A stretch of DNA of 64,000 nt, taken from contig JAHEWK010000047.1 of the NCBI GenBank assembly GCA_020740775.1, positions 62,001 to 126,000 on the forward strand, read 5' to 3'. Under the pieces are notes generated by a model, which had not been told where the DNA came from, did no database searches, and saw only the letters and a list, made by a program, of their open reading frames with translations. Shown here one piece after another: positions 41,473-53,587 of this stretch (the stretch's first letter is position 1; every line of letters starts with the position of its first letter). The stretch comes from Ilyonectria destructans (Eukaryota > Ascomycota > Sordariomycetes > Hypocreales > Nectriaceae). The translations under genes and the position numbers were made by a program.

Positions 41473-44400
41473 ATGGGCAGAAAGCAGAGGATCTACCCAC
41501 TGAGACGGCCGCTGGCCCGACTCCTTCCCAAGACACCGACCACACCACCAATTCAATGTCCTCCTATCGTTGTGACACCGAGTCTTAAGCGGCACGGTCC
41601 CAGACCAGGGACCCCTTACCGCATCCGCAGGAAACATACGAGACCAGTCCCTACCGAGAAAGATGCGCGGGTGGGCCAACCAGCACGGCCAGCAGCTCCC
41701 TCAATCTTTCCGATAGTGGATACTCCAGCCTCTCCGCTATTCCAAGAGCGAAAGAAGTCGTTGCATGAGGTCCTGAAGGCGATGGATGAACGTTGGGAGC
41801 AGAGGGTGAGAGATTCGGCGGGCCATACATGGAGTGAGCCGAGACCGCGCGAGCTCGGGCTGGAGACCGTCTGTGACTTGTACAACAAGATGCATGACGA
41901 AAACACCATGGAGCTGACACACTGCGTCGTCTGCTATGAGCAGAAGGCATCCGTCGACGTCTCCGACTGGAAGTGGACGGTGTTCGAGCCGTTGTATCGG
42001 CAGGCGGAAACGCGCCTCACGCGTCAGGATCGGGAACATTTCGCATGCCGACAATGCTTCCCCCGTGAAGGGCCGGACGGGTTCCCTGTCTGCCAAGACT
42101 GTAGTCATGCCTTAGAAGCGGGTAAGCTCCCGCGCGCTTGCCAAGTCAACAACCTCGGCCTTGGATGCGTCCATAGATATCCGGCGGCACTGCGATACTT
42201 GACTCCAATGGAGGAACGGCTCATTGGCTTGTACATACCTTGTGGTTGGATCACCAAGTTCCAGATCGACATCGAGAAGGCTACCAACGGCCGATATCGT
42301 AAGCACAAGAAGGGCCACATTACCGTATTCCCCAACGACGTGGAGAACTTGGTGTCGAAAGTGCTCCCGCACCCCATGATGAACGAGCTGGAGAGGATCC
42401 ACGTGTGCTTCGTAGCACCACGGAAGCCGGTGCCTACCGACATTGCCTGGATGATGTCGGTGCGTCCCCAGCGGCTGAAAGGCGCGCTTACCTGGCTGAA
42501 GCGGTATAATCCGTTATTCCGAGATATTTGTATCAGTGAGGAGAACCTCCGGAGTTGGGGGGACTGGTGTTCCGGTACCGAGGTGCCGCAAGCTATATTC
42601 GACAGCATGGTCCCACACGAGCTGAGCGCGGAGGACCAAATCCGGACTGGATACTATGTGTCGGCCGTTGAGCGTGGTCGTGCAGAGCAGCCTATTCGTA
42701 CGGCCGAAGAGGTGCTAGCTATGCTGGAAGACCGCGAAGACGATGCTGTGCGACAAGAGAACGAAAGCAACGCGAGACTAGGCGGCCTGCAGGGGCGCCA
42801 TCTCCAGAGAGAGGAGCTGGATCTTCGGCATATAGAGGAAGAGCTAATCGAGATGGTTTCAACAGGGATGTTGGGACTCGACGAGACGGCGGACCACGGC
42901 CCTAGAGAACGGCTTCGGTGGGTCCAGGCCAGCCTGGACCAGACGGATGGCCGCCATCGGGGCAAGAAGCGCAGGCGGAGCGAGGGTGGAATCGGATACT
43001 TTGCCGGCACTACGGAACCCTTTATTATCAACCAGCGGGGGGAGGAGTATGTCGACAGCAACGACCCCGATTTCTTTCCCAAGACCTTCCCCTGCCTCTT
43101 TCCGTGGGGCCGAGGAGGCCCTAAGTTGGCGGAGGATGCCGGTGTCGGATTCACGGACGTCCATAGTAGCTGCGGCCAGGACCGTAACTTCACCCTACGG
43201 AGTTGGGCGAGATTGGTGCTCCAGCGACACGGTATGTACCCGCCGAGCTGGGAGATCAGACGGAATTGACCAGTAGTAGGCGGCCTTTTCGCGACGCACC
43301 CGGCCTTTCCCTTCCTCATATACAACATGCTGGTCCGCTCGGAGAACCGGCGGATCAGCTATATTCGCATGCAGAAGCGGTCCTTCGCTCGGGTGGAGCA
43401 GATCCTCCGCGCGCTGACTGCCAGCGAGATCGAGGCCGCGGAGGGAGAATACCGCCAGACCAGGACGACTACGAACGAGGACGTCTCCTTCCTGCTTCGA
43501 GAGCTCAGCGCCTTCGGGCATGGCCAGCATATGTCGAACGAAGAGAGACTCGGTCACCGTCGCAAGATCAACTCCCTCAGCTTACTGCTAGGGATGAAGA
43601 CAATTTGGTTCACGCTGAATCCAAACGACCTGACCAACGAAGTAAATATGAAGCTGACTGCCTACCGGGCTGTGAGCGGAGAGCTGGCCAGGCAGCGGGT
43701 GGACCAGTTCCGCAAGCACATCGGTCGGGTACAGCATGTAGTGCGAGATCCTGTGAGCTCCGCCAAGTTTTTCGACCGCGAGATTCGTCTCTTCTTCCAA
43801 CACTGCGTACGCGTAGGGGGGCCATCGATATTCGGCAAGGTCTCTGGCTATTATGGCTGCGTCGAGACGAACGAAAGGGGGGCGGAGCACCTACACGGAT
43901 TCTTGTGGCTCGACGCCAACGTGGAAATGCCCACTGTCTTGGACGATATGCAAGATGACGGGGCGTACGCGGAGCAGGTGTGTCGATACCTTGATACCCT
44001 GGTGAGTGAGGTAAGCGTATTGTCTAGCTAGACGCGGTAGAGAGGGAAGAGCCGCTCACCCAGGCACGGTAGTGTTGTGACGAACGAGGGGCGAAACGAT
44101 ACCGACGGTGGGACAGCGTCTTCCGTGATATAAGCGACATAGTGAACGATGCTGACAAGCTGGCCGATGTGTTCGAGAGCGAGGCGAACTGGGTGGCGCA
44201 TCGTTGCCAGATGCACAGCTGCGGCGCAACATGTGTCAAGTATAGCTTCAAGGAAAAGGGCCGGACAAGAAATCAGTACCCGTGTCGTTTCCGAGCTCCG
44301 TGGGCGCTGCGGGAACAGACTGAATTCACACCGAGCGGCCTGCTGCACGTCAAACGCAATCACAGCCGGATTAGCCGGTTCAACAAGGCCCTAGCGGTTG

Positions 44401-47155
44401 CCTTGCGGCACAACCACGACATTCGACTCCTCGTCACGGTCATCCCAACCACTACTCCAGCGTGGAGAGATGGCAGAGCATTCACCTCAATACGCTGTAC
44501 TGGGCGGTCTTCAGGAGGTGGCGGGGTCTACAAGACGCAGCCGGACCGGAGGCTCGTCTGCGAGCGGCCCCGGAGACGATCAACATAGCGCAGTCTGGTG
44601 TGCATCTTCCACTGCTGGAGGCATACGCCGGGCGTGGGGCTCTATTGGAGGACCTCTGCTTCTACGACTATGCTAGCGTGATTCAAGTGCGTCGGGTTGG
44701 GAAGCGGACGAACGTAGACAAGCCGCAGTATTTCCCCTTCGACCAAGACCTTGTCAATGGAGAGAGATGGATCCAAGAGCTCCTGAAGGCAGGGGCGCAG
44801 TACGTCCCGGTGCTCACCGGCCCCCTCAACCACGACCTGGATAAGCTAGACCCAGGATATTACCAACGGTAGGAGAGGTGAAGAGAGAGAGAAGGCTCGT
44901 CGAAGAACTAACGGCATACAGAACCGCGGTGGTCCTCCTAGCACTCTTTGTACCTTGGCAACGCTTCACGCGCCTGGACGAGCTCTACGGCTACCGCTAT
45001 GCATCTGGTGAGTACCCCTCAGTCAAAGACGTGTGGCAAAAGCTGTCGGAAGCCATACCGGACCGGGTGAAGGGGGTGGTTAGCAACATTAAACTTCTGC
45101 ACAAGAGCGCCGAAGATGCTAAGAAAGACGCGGCGTTGTGGGCTAGCCGCAGCGAAGGTGACGAGGAGAAAGAGCACGAGCCGGCGGAGGAAGGAATAGC
45201 CCCTGGCACCCCGTGGCGACCGCAGAACACGGACTTGAGGTACACATTCCATGACGCGGTGTATAACCTGCACGGCGATCAAGGCATTGCCAAAGACTTC
45301 CCCACACTGGCAAGGCTGCTACAGGCGCTCGAGAGAGCCAGCTTCTCCGACCCCGAACCGGACCCGTGGGGCGCGGACACGCAGTCCGAACATCAAGCGA
45401 CAGTAAAAACGATGACGAAGCCCGAGATTGGCATGGTACGGGCGGCCCAGCTGCGGCTCCACAGAGCCAGAGTGCTAGCCATCGAAGGGGATGATGAAGT
45501 CGGCGAAGACAAGAACGGCGACGAGGCTGGTTTCGGTCCCGGCGATGATCAGTATTTGTTCCCACCTATCCCGGCGCCCAACCTACCCCCCGCTCCAGCT
45601 CATACTTGGGTAGATATAGCACCTGGCAGCAGCTTCCTCCTGGTCGGGAACATGATAGGCAAGCAGCGAACGCTAAACCGCATGCAGAAGATCGCCCTCG
45701 GCCTCATCTGTGAGGCGATGGACAGAGCGGAGGAAGTGTCAGATATAGCCGCTGACGGCAACGTAGGACACACGGTGTGGGAGCAGCCACCTCAACATCT
45801 CCAATACATAGGCGGAAGCGGCGGCACCGGGAAGTCTTGGCTCATCGAGACGCTGAAAGAGGTATTCGCGGCGAAAGGGTCGTCGAAACGTATTGTCATA
45901 ACAGCTACGTCCGGGACGGCGGCGGCAGGGATCGGCGGTAACACCATCCACTCCGCGCTGGGGCTAGCCTTCAAGGATCAAGACGGAGCCGCGATGGAAA
46001 GCCTACCATCCGCGAACCTGGAGAGGAGCCGGCAGCGTTGGAGAAGGCGTGACGTGCTTGTGGTCGACGAGGTAAGCATGTTGGGACTTAAGACGCTCTA
46101 CGAAGTAGACCACAAGCTGCGGGCGCTCCGCGGCTTCCCAGACAGGCCGTTCGGCGGGATACCGGTGGTGGTCTTCACGGGCGACTTCCTCCAGTTCGGA
46201 CCAGTACTGCAGAAGGGTCTGCTGAGCCGGGTCGACCCCAGCGACAGCGGCAAGGGGCTACGGAACCTCTCGGATCGTGCGACGCAATATCGATGGCAGC
46301 AGATCCAGGCCAAGACGACATGGGAGCTGTTTACCATCGTGGTGATCCTAGAGGAGCAGAAGAGGGCCGAGGGCGACGAGGAACTGATAGGGCTCTTAGA
46401 ACGCATCCGGACAGGCCGACAGACAGCGGCCGACCTGGACAAGCTCAACTCGCGATACATCCCAGACGAGAAGCTCGACTTCACGGGAGGCCGGCGCGCC
46501 ATTCTCCCGCTCAACCGACACAGGTGGGACCTCACGCTCTGTGCCGCCCTGGCCTTCGGCGAGGAGCACGGCAGGAAGGTGTCCCTGTTCATGTCCGATC
46601 ACCAGTGGAAAACCCGCGTGCCCAGCGAGGAAGAGATGGAGGCCGTAGTGCTGCTCGGAGATGACGCGCAGCTCCCCATCCCAGGCATCTTTCCGTACGT
46701 CGAGGGCATGCCCGTCATCGTCAACCAGAACAAGTACCTAGGGCTGAAAGTAGTCAATGGAGCAGAGTTCACGGCCGCTGGCGTCGTCGCAGACGGAGAG
46801 GTAGAAGAACGGGTGATCCACGACCGGCTGTCTGTCTTCCTCGGGCCGCCAAGCGGCATTCTTCTCCAATCGCAGGACACGGAGGGGCTCGCGTTCCCGC
46901 ACATACCTCCGGGTACCCTCATGCTAGGGACAGAGACTGTGCAGCTTGACAAAGAAAAGCACGGCAAATACGTCTGTCCGCGACTTGCAGCCAAGCGGGA
47001 GTTTAAGATGGGGCTGACGCGTACGGGGCTGCCATGCACGCCGGGCTTTGCGCTCACTGACTATAAGGCGCAGAGCAAGACCCTAGAGAAGGTCCTGCTC
47101 GGGCTCTATGGGAGAAAAGGGACGAAGGGATACCCGAGCATGGAGAAGTGCGACG
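41473..47155 (+). pseudogene. Helitron Rep/helicase transposase, decayed, 3' end cut by Copia
   Basis: Rolling-circle transposase in pieces. Part 1 (41473-43269) has the cysteine-rich N-terminal domain (THCVVCYEQKASVDVSDW, HFACRQCFP, VCQDCSHAL) and LTPMEERLIGLYIPCGWITK. A TGA at 43267-43269 is followed in the same frame by VVGGLFATHPAFPFLIYNM. The Rep nuclease (43327-44031) has the HUH motif ERGAEHLHGFLWLD. A short intron-like gap (about 44013-44070) and HRCQMHSCGATCVKYSFKEK follow. A frameshift near 44470 and a break at 44870 precede the PIF1-type helicase (44878-47155). There the Walker A is GGSGGTGKSWLIE, the Walker B VLVVDEVSML, and later motifs are VVFTGDFLQFGPV and FALTDYKAQSKTL. It ends at the Copia LTR before the final helicase motif and the Helitron 3' hairpin. 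At least three lesions, so inactive. Confidence 0.8.
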
Positions 47156-47284
47156 TGTTGAAATGAGCATATTGTGTTGATTGAAGAAGAAGAAAACTAG
47201 CGCTAACCAGCGGAAGCTATTATAGGAAGACATCCACCAATGGATCGGAATAGCCATTGATCCGTTAAAACACGGATCTCAACA
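47156..47284 (-). repeat. Copia 3' LTR
   Basis: 129 bp, TG..CA ends, identical by eye to 53458-53586. The polypurine tract GAGTGGGAG (minus strand) lies immediately inside at 47285-47293. Confidence 0.9.
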
Positions 47285-47399
47285 CTCCCACTCGAGCCAT
47301 TGGTGCGAGATGTTTCTGCGTAACAGAGCGTGGCCTCATTAAAACCTCAAAAACACCTTCGTGGGTGAAAAACAGGAAAGAGCTTCTATTACCACACTT

Positions 47400-47815
47400 G
47401 CGTTGGATTGTTCGGTCACTGGGGCCTTAGCACCCCAGGTCTACCAGGTAGTTTGATGTTTGATTGATGTTTGAAGTTTGAATGAAGCCTTGGATTCTTC
47501 GATCACTGGAGCCTCAGCACTCCAGATCACCTACTTCATCCCAAGTTGATGTTTGATGTTTGTTTGATGTTTGAATGTTTAAATGAAGCCTTGGATTCTT
47601 CGATCACTGGAGCCTTTGCACTCCAGATCACCTACTTCATCCCAATTTAATGTTTGATGTTTGTTTGATGTTTGTGAGGCGAACAGCCTTGAATTCTTTG
47701 GTCACTGGGGCCTTAGCACCCCAGATCTTCCAGATTGTTTGATGTTTGATGTTTGAGTACAGCCTTGGATTCTTTGGTTACTAGGGCCTTAGCACCCCAG
47801 ATCTCCCACTTCATC
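47400..47815. repeat. About 100-bp tandem repeats in the Copia 3' region
   Basis: Four imperfect units. Each contains GCCTTGGATTCTTCGATCAC (or a close variant), an ACTGGAGCC..GCACTCCAGATC inverted motif, CCTACTTCATCCC, and a run of TTTGATGTTTGATGTTTG. They lie between the pol stop and the 3' LTR. The paired CTGGAGCC/CACTCCAG segments could form RNA hairpins. Confidence 0.75.
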
Positions 47816-48447
47816 CTAGGCCTATATTTTCCGAAGTAAATGTAGAGGACATTGATCTTGTCCTTTTTTGGTATTGCTGACTGAGTACCATAGTCAGAGT
47901 TGTTTTGTTTTCTTTGACCGGATCCGATTGAAGAGGTTCCGTTGCATGCCTCGTAGGACCGTGGTTATTAACGCTGAAGAAGCCAATCCAGCAGCGTTTG
48001 CCATGTTTTGTAGTTTTGTAGAATTTTGTGATTGTCTCGAGCATGGGCATATGCCATGGGATTCTTTCCAATCGGTATGTGTGATGCCTCTCTGAATGAA
48101 ATGGCTCTCGAATATACGCAAGGAGCGTTCAGTATAGTTGAAATTATTGTAGAATTGCTGTAAGAAGCCGAAGAATTCCGAGCTGAGGACCTGTGGGTCG
48201 CTTGGAGGTTCGATGAGCGGCATAGACTGTTGGGCACCCATTTTCTCCCACTTGGGGCATAATGAAAAGGGTTAAAAAAAAATCGTGTGAATTTGATATC
48301 ATAGACTTTCGACGCCGTTGCTTCCAAATCCCAAGTCAGTTTGTTGGTAGGTTACTTGGTTGTCGAGAGATCGCGGAGTGTCAGTTGGCCAGGTGTTCCC
48401 GGCCACCTCCTTTTCTCATGACCCATACTTGCGTGACCAACAGTGAA

Positions 48448-51400
48448 TCATGGGTTGGAGAGGCCCAGCGCGTTGCGAAACACGATAAAACGGTCTTTTG
48501 GAAGGGCTTTCGTAAGTCCATCAGCAATTTGTTGCTCGGTTGGGACATATTGAAGCTCAACGTCTCCATCCGAGACCCGCTCTCGAACGTAATGCCATTG
48601 AATGTCAATGTGCTTAGTCCTGGCATGGAACTGTGGATTTTTGGCCATTGCAATTGCCCCTTGATTGTCCCCGTAGAGGATAGTTGTTTGAAGGTCTCCA
48701 TGTTTGTATTGGGCCAGAAGTTCGCGCAGCAACCCTCGTAGCCAGATCGCTTCTTTGGTGCATTGTGTTTGTCCCATGTACTCCGCTTCGCAGGATGATA
48801 GTGCGACCGTTGGTTGTCGTTTGGAGCTCCAACTGATGGCGCCTGTGCCGACGTTGAAGACATAACCAGCCGTTGATCGTCTGGTGTCGTGGTCGCCAGC
48901 CCAGTCTGAGTCGGTGTACCCAACTAACGGTCTGAGTGGTCCGCTGAAAACGAGTTCCAAGTCGATCGTTCCTCGCAAGTACCTCATGATGCGCTTGACG
49001 GCTTGGGCGTGTTCGTTGGTTGGGTTTCCCAGATATCGGCTGCAGAGAGAGACGGCAAATGCGATGTCTGGGCGAGTGCCAAGCATGGCGTACATAAGTG
49101 AGCCAATTGCCTTTGCGTACCATAGTTTCGTCGTTTCAGACGCTTTGTATTCGTCTGGGACAGGTTGGAATTTTGACGTGCTCAGGGGAGTTGTGACTGG
49201 CTTGCTCTCCCACATGTCAAATTCCCGTAGGACCTTCTCGACATATGCTCGTTGGGAGAGGAAGATGGCCTTGTTGCGTCTGTCTCTCCGGACGGACATT
49301 CCCAGATAGTACTGACACGGACCAAGGTCAGTCATTTCGAATTTCTTGCTCAAGGCGGCTTTGATTTGGCCGATTTCTTCCTTATCGGGACCAGCGATTA
49401 GGAGATCATCCACGTAGACGGCGACGTAGGTTGTGCCGCGGATGAAGACGCCAACATCGGCGTTGAGTGGTTTGAAGCCGAGGGTTTCCAGAAAATCAGA
49501 TAATGTCTGGTACCAGATTCGGGGAGATTGTTTAAGGCCGTAGAGAGCTTTCCGCAGTCGGAAGACTCTGCCTGACTTGTCGTCGAAACCCTGTGGCTGA
49601 GTGACGTAGATTTCTTCTTTGACACCACCGTAAAGGAAGGCAGTTTTGACATCCATTTGTTCCAGTTCAAGGTCCAGGGCCGCAGCGATAGCGAAGATCA
49701 TTTTATAGCTCATCGGCTTGACCACGGAGGCAAACGTCTCGTGGTAGTCGATTCCCTCTCTTTGTTCGAAGCCCCTGACGACGAAGCGAGCTTTGAATCT
49801 GGTAATCTCGCCATCTTTTCCTCGCTTGAGCTTATACACCCATTTGCCTTGGAGAGTATGTTTTCCTGGAGGTAGGTTGACTGGTATGAAGGTGCCATTT
49901 CTCATTAAGGAGTCGATTTCGTCAATCATGGCTTGCATCCATTGTTCGCTATGAGGCGAGTTCATTGCTTCGGCAAAGGTTTTGGGTTCGGTCGGTTCAA
50001 GGTTGTTGGCGACCATGGCCAGATGAATGGCAATCATGGTGAAACGCCATTGGTTTTGTTGAGCTTCTGGGTCTTGTTGAGCTAGGACTGTGTATCTTGA
50101 TGGCATTTGTCCTCGGGTTTCCCGTACTGGAAAGCGTAGTTCGGGATGATGATCGGCTGCTTCCGTGGCGACTCGGTGTTCATCGACTGCACCGTCGGGG
50201 CTCTGTGTTCTTTCTGGAGTCCCCAATTCCACATGGATGCTCGGTTCATCTTGATTGGATGGATGGGATTGGTTGGGAGCTGTCTGTATCTCTTCGTCTA
50301 TTCTGGTGCTTTCGGTTATAGGTATAGTTGGAAGAGATGGTGTGAGATCCATCCGTTTTGCGTTGGGTTCATCAGTTGGTTGCTCCGATGCAATTCGTTT
50401 TCTCAGCAGGGATTTCTCATCGAACACAACGTTATTCGCAAAGAATATTCTTCCATCATCGTCGACTAAGGTGTAGTTTGTGCTCCCTTGATAGCCGAGG
50501 AGTCGGCAGGGGATTGTCTTGTCGTCCATCTTCTTCCGTTTGGCTGAAGGCATTTTTGCAAAGCCTCGGCTGCCGATAACTCGGAGATGGGAGAGATCCG
50601 GCACTTCCTTGTGCCATGCTTCATAAGGTGTGATTTGACAACCCGAGGCTGGTGAGAGGTTTCGTACATATGCCATGGCTTTGAGGACGTATGGCCAGAA
50701 TTTCTTTTCCAGTCCTGAATGAATGAGAGTTGTCGTGAGTTTCTCAAGTAAGATACGGTTTGCAACTTCGGCCACCCCGTTTTGTTCGTGCTGTTCGGTG
50801 GCAGAGAAGATCATCTCAATCATCTTGTTTTCGCAGTAGAGAGTGAGTGTATCAGCTTGGTTTTCTCCCGCCCGATCGAGGCGAAGGTAACGGCAGCGAC
50901 GGGTTGGCGTCTCAGCTTGTTCCAGAAGTTTTCGAAAGCAGTTGCCAAATTCGGACTTTTGCCTGATTGGGAAGACCCATGTCATCTTGGTGAAATCGTC
51001 TATGAAGCAGGCCCAGTATCTATGGCCGTCGATGCCTTCGTCTGGGAAGGGGCCAGCGATATCGCCATGAAGGCTCTCCACTGGTCTTGTTCCTTTTCGA
51101 ATGCATCCGCGGTGGGGCTTTTCCTTCATGCGTCCTTTTACGCACGCTTCACAGACGTTGGAGTCAGATAGAGGAGTGATGCCCGTGGACATCTTCATGA
51201 GTCAATGTAAGTTCTGTTCTCCCAAATGGCCGAGCCGGTCATGCCAGATCTGCAGTTTGGGGTCGCTGACGGAGTAGGCGGCCATAGCAGTGTGCAGTTG
51301 TTCGTCATCCTCGTCGATCACATATAGACCGAATTTCCTAGTGGCGCTGAGGATGACTTTACCGTGGTTTGTAATGACGGCTCGTCCTTTTCGAAATAGA

Positions 51401-52653
51401 ATAGTTGCTCCATCTTCCTCAAGGGCTGAGACTGAGATGAGGTTGCAGTGAGCGCCTGGCACGTAAAGTCCCTTATGAAAGGTTGTCGTTCCCTTGGCAT
51501 TGTTCCGTATGGTTTTGAGGGTGTATGTGCCTTGCCCCTCAGGCATAATGGCCGAGCCAGCTATGCCGTTGATGGCAGAGCCGGTGAATTTCTCGAGTGA
51601 CGTAAAGTTCTGTCGATGGCAGAACGTGTGGGAGGAGGCGCCACTGTCTAATACGTGAATTCGCTCGAGCAGTTTGGACGGTTCTGATGCGGCCAGGCCA
51701 AACTGGGGTTGAAAGGATAGAAAGGCCGTGTTTAAGAAGGCGATAGCGGCAGTGTGATCCTCGTCAGGTTGCAGTGACAAGGTGTTCTCCTTTCTCTTCT
51801 CAAGCTTGGTTTCTCGTCGTTCACTCCGAAGTGCTCGGTTTCTCCTGAACTCCTCAAGAAGGTCGGGATGTAAGCCAAAACATCCGGCCTTGGTGTGGCC
51901 TGGTTTCTTGCAGTGGTCGCATGTCTGCGTCACTCGGTCTTTGCCAGTACCACGCGTTCTAGCCAGCAGAGCTGTTTGTGTCTTGGCCTTTTCTCGTTGT
52001 TGAATGTTCATCTCCTCTTGCTCTGCGGCGGCAAGGGCGATTTCGAATGTGACGGCAGGTTTGATTACTTCTCCGTTGGAGCCTCGTTCGGGTAGCAAGT
52101 TGTGGTTTTGGTAGAAAGCAGTGAGGAACACTTCGTATTCGGGGCCAAGTCCGGTTAGGAACTTATTGATGAATTGAGGAGTGCCGATTTTGCATGTCTC
52201 GTCTAGTTGCAAGAGTTCAGATTGAGCTTCTCGCAGTCTTTCCGCAAAGTTCATGACTCCCGAGCATTGGTCTAAGGCCAGGTTGTTGTATCGTCGGTCG
52301 AGCTCTTGGAAAACCGCACTCCCCTTTGGTTTGAAGCGCTTTTCAAGCTCCCCGAACATCTCCGTGACGGTCTCCTTGCCCTTTACCTGCTCCCTGGCGT
52401 TGTATCCAAGTCGATTGAGGACTGCTCCGCACGCGCGTTCCTGCTTGGAGAGCCAGTTGTCGATCTTTTCAACGGTCGCGGCGCTGGTGCCGGTGGGTTT
52501 GTCCTTGTTTCGTTTGAACAAGTCTCCATATCCCGACATCGTGAGATGGTCCTTCATTTCTCGGCTCCAGTTGATCCATCCCGCTGTTGATTCTAGCTTC
52601 GGGATGTTGGCTAAGTTGCCAAGTGTTCCCGTCGATTCCTTCGAGGCCGACAT
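48448..52653 (-). pseudogene. Copia Gag-Pol polyprotein with one in-frame TGA
   Basis: Retrotransposon polyprotein for particle formation, reverse transcription and integration. It starts at ATG 52653 and runs about 1,400 codons to 48448. Gag (about 1-240) is followed by a zinc knuckle, CDHCKKPGHTKAGC. The aspartic protease site is VLDSGASSH (Asp336), and the GAG-pre-integrase block is WHDRLGHLGEQNL (about 470-482). The frame meets TGA at 51202-51204 and resumes in the same frame. Next come the integrase zinc finger and core (CEACVKGRMKEKPHR, HGDIAGPF, FIDDFTKMTWVF, EHEQNGVAEVANR). The Copia reverse transcriptase has MDVKTAFLYGGVKEEIYVTQ and the catalytic YVDDLLI. RNase H contains VGYTDSDWAGDHDTRRSTAG and ends near LTKALPKDRF. 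The order integrase before RT defines Copia. The TGA is compatible with a CGA change; readthrough at this Gag-Pol boundary is a weaker alternative. Confidence 0.85.
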
Positions 52654-53443
52654 GCTTGAGGATGGATTCCTTGATGGCTGGACAAGAGAAGGCGTGGGAC
52701 GAGTGTAGGGCAGGTTCAGGTGAATCTTCCCTCTTCAGCCTAGCGACGTCTCTTGCGAGCGCAAAGTCGGAATCCTCGTTGTTGTCGATGGTGTCGGTAA
52801 CGGATGAGTCGGAGCTCCCACTGGATGTGACGTGGGTTTCTCCTGGTTCTGATGAGGCAATTGATGCAACTTCAAGGCCCCAAATGTTGGTTGAACTTGC
52901 GTCTGAAAGTGAGTGGTCGGTGTCGAAGTGGGTTGCCCAGGACTCAAAAGCTTAGAAGGAACCACTCGAAGATACAAGGCCTCAGAGGTCCTTTTCTATG
53001 CGATGTGGAATCAACTAGAATAGCTGCTTTATCATCCTGTGGCGATAGGTGGCGATATTCCTGTGGCAAATTCCTTCCTTTCCAGCAGCTTCCAATAGCT
53101 TCCTTTTGCCACATATTCAACCAGAATTCAACATCAGAATTCAGCAACAGAACATCCGTCAAGGTCAGCGACACGATGAGGAAATGTTGCTTGTGGAGGA
53201 AACAAAGGAAGGTCGGTTTCTAGAGGGGTCGAGCTCTCAAATTATAGTCATGTGAGGCCATCGTGAGGTCGAGAAGTGTGCAAAATCCGGTGCTTGATTC
53301 CTAAATCACGCGGCTAGCGGTATTCGGTTAAAATTTCGGGTAAGGTGTGATGAGTATCTTTGTCGCAGTGGAAGGAGGCGATTAGACCTCGAGTTATGTT
53401 GGAAATCATGATTAGGAGGATACTCAGCTGTATGGTGGCTTTT

Positions 53444-53457
53444 CCGGGCTCATAACC
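53444..53457 (-). promoter_or_regulatory. Copia primer binding site (initiator tRNA-Met half)
   Basis: Plus-strand CCGGGCTCATAACC abuts the 5' LTR. It equals the anticodon stem-loop sequence of initiator tRNA-Met (GGGCTCATAACC), so its complement GGTTATGAGCCC pairs with that tRNA. A cleaved half-tRNA primer is the known Copia mechanism. Confidence 0.7.
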
Positions 53458-53586
53458 TGTTGAAATGAGCATATTGTGTTGATTGAAGAAGAAGAAAACT
53501 AGCGCTAACCAGCGGAAGCTATTATAGGAAGACATCCACCAATGGATCGGAATAGCCATTGATCCGTTAAAACACGGATCTCAACA
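53458..53586 (-). repeat. Copia 5' LTR
   Basis: 129 bp, identical by eye to the 47156 copy. Its plus-strand end (ACGGATCTCAACA) directly abuts the Zn(II)2Cys6 coding sequence at 53587. Confidence 0.9.
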
Positions 53587-53587
53587 A

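Larger units (their letters stand above)
47156..53586 (-). mobile_element. Complete Copia retrotransposon, identical LTRs
   Basis: A 6,431-bp element on the minus strand with 129-bp LTRs at 47156-47284 and 53458-53586. They read identically (plus strand TGTTGAAATGAGC...GATCTCAACA). The primer site abuts the 5' LTR and a GAGTGGGAG polypurine tract abuts the 3' LTR. A single gag-pol frame is broken only by one TGA. The flanking pentamers CGACG and AAATG differ, so no TSD. The left flank is a Helitron and the right flank the Zn-cluster regulator gene. Identical LTRs imply very recent insertion or conversion. Confidence 0.9.

Noticed and set aside
51190..51210. Regulated stop-codon readthrough between Copia Gag and Pol
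   Set aside because: The stop lies after the pre-integrase block rather than at a Gag/protease border, and Copia elements normally use one frame; a point mutation is simpler.
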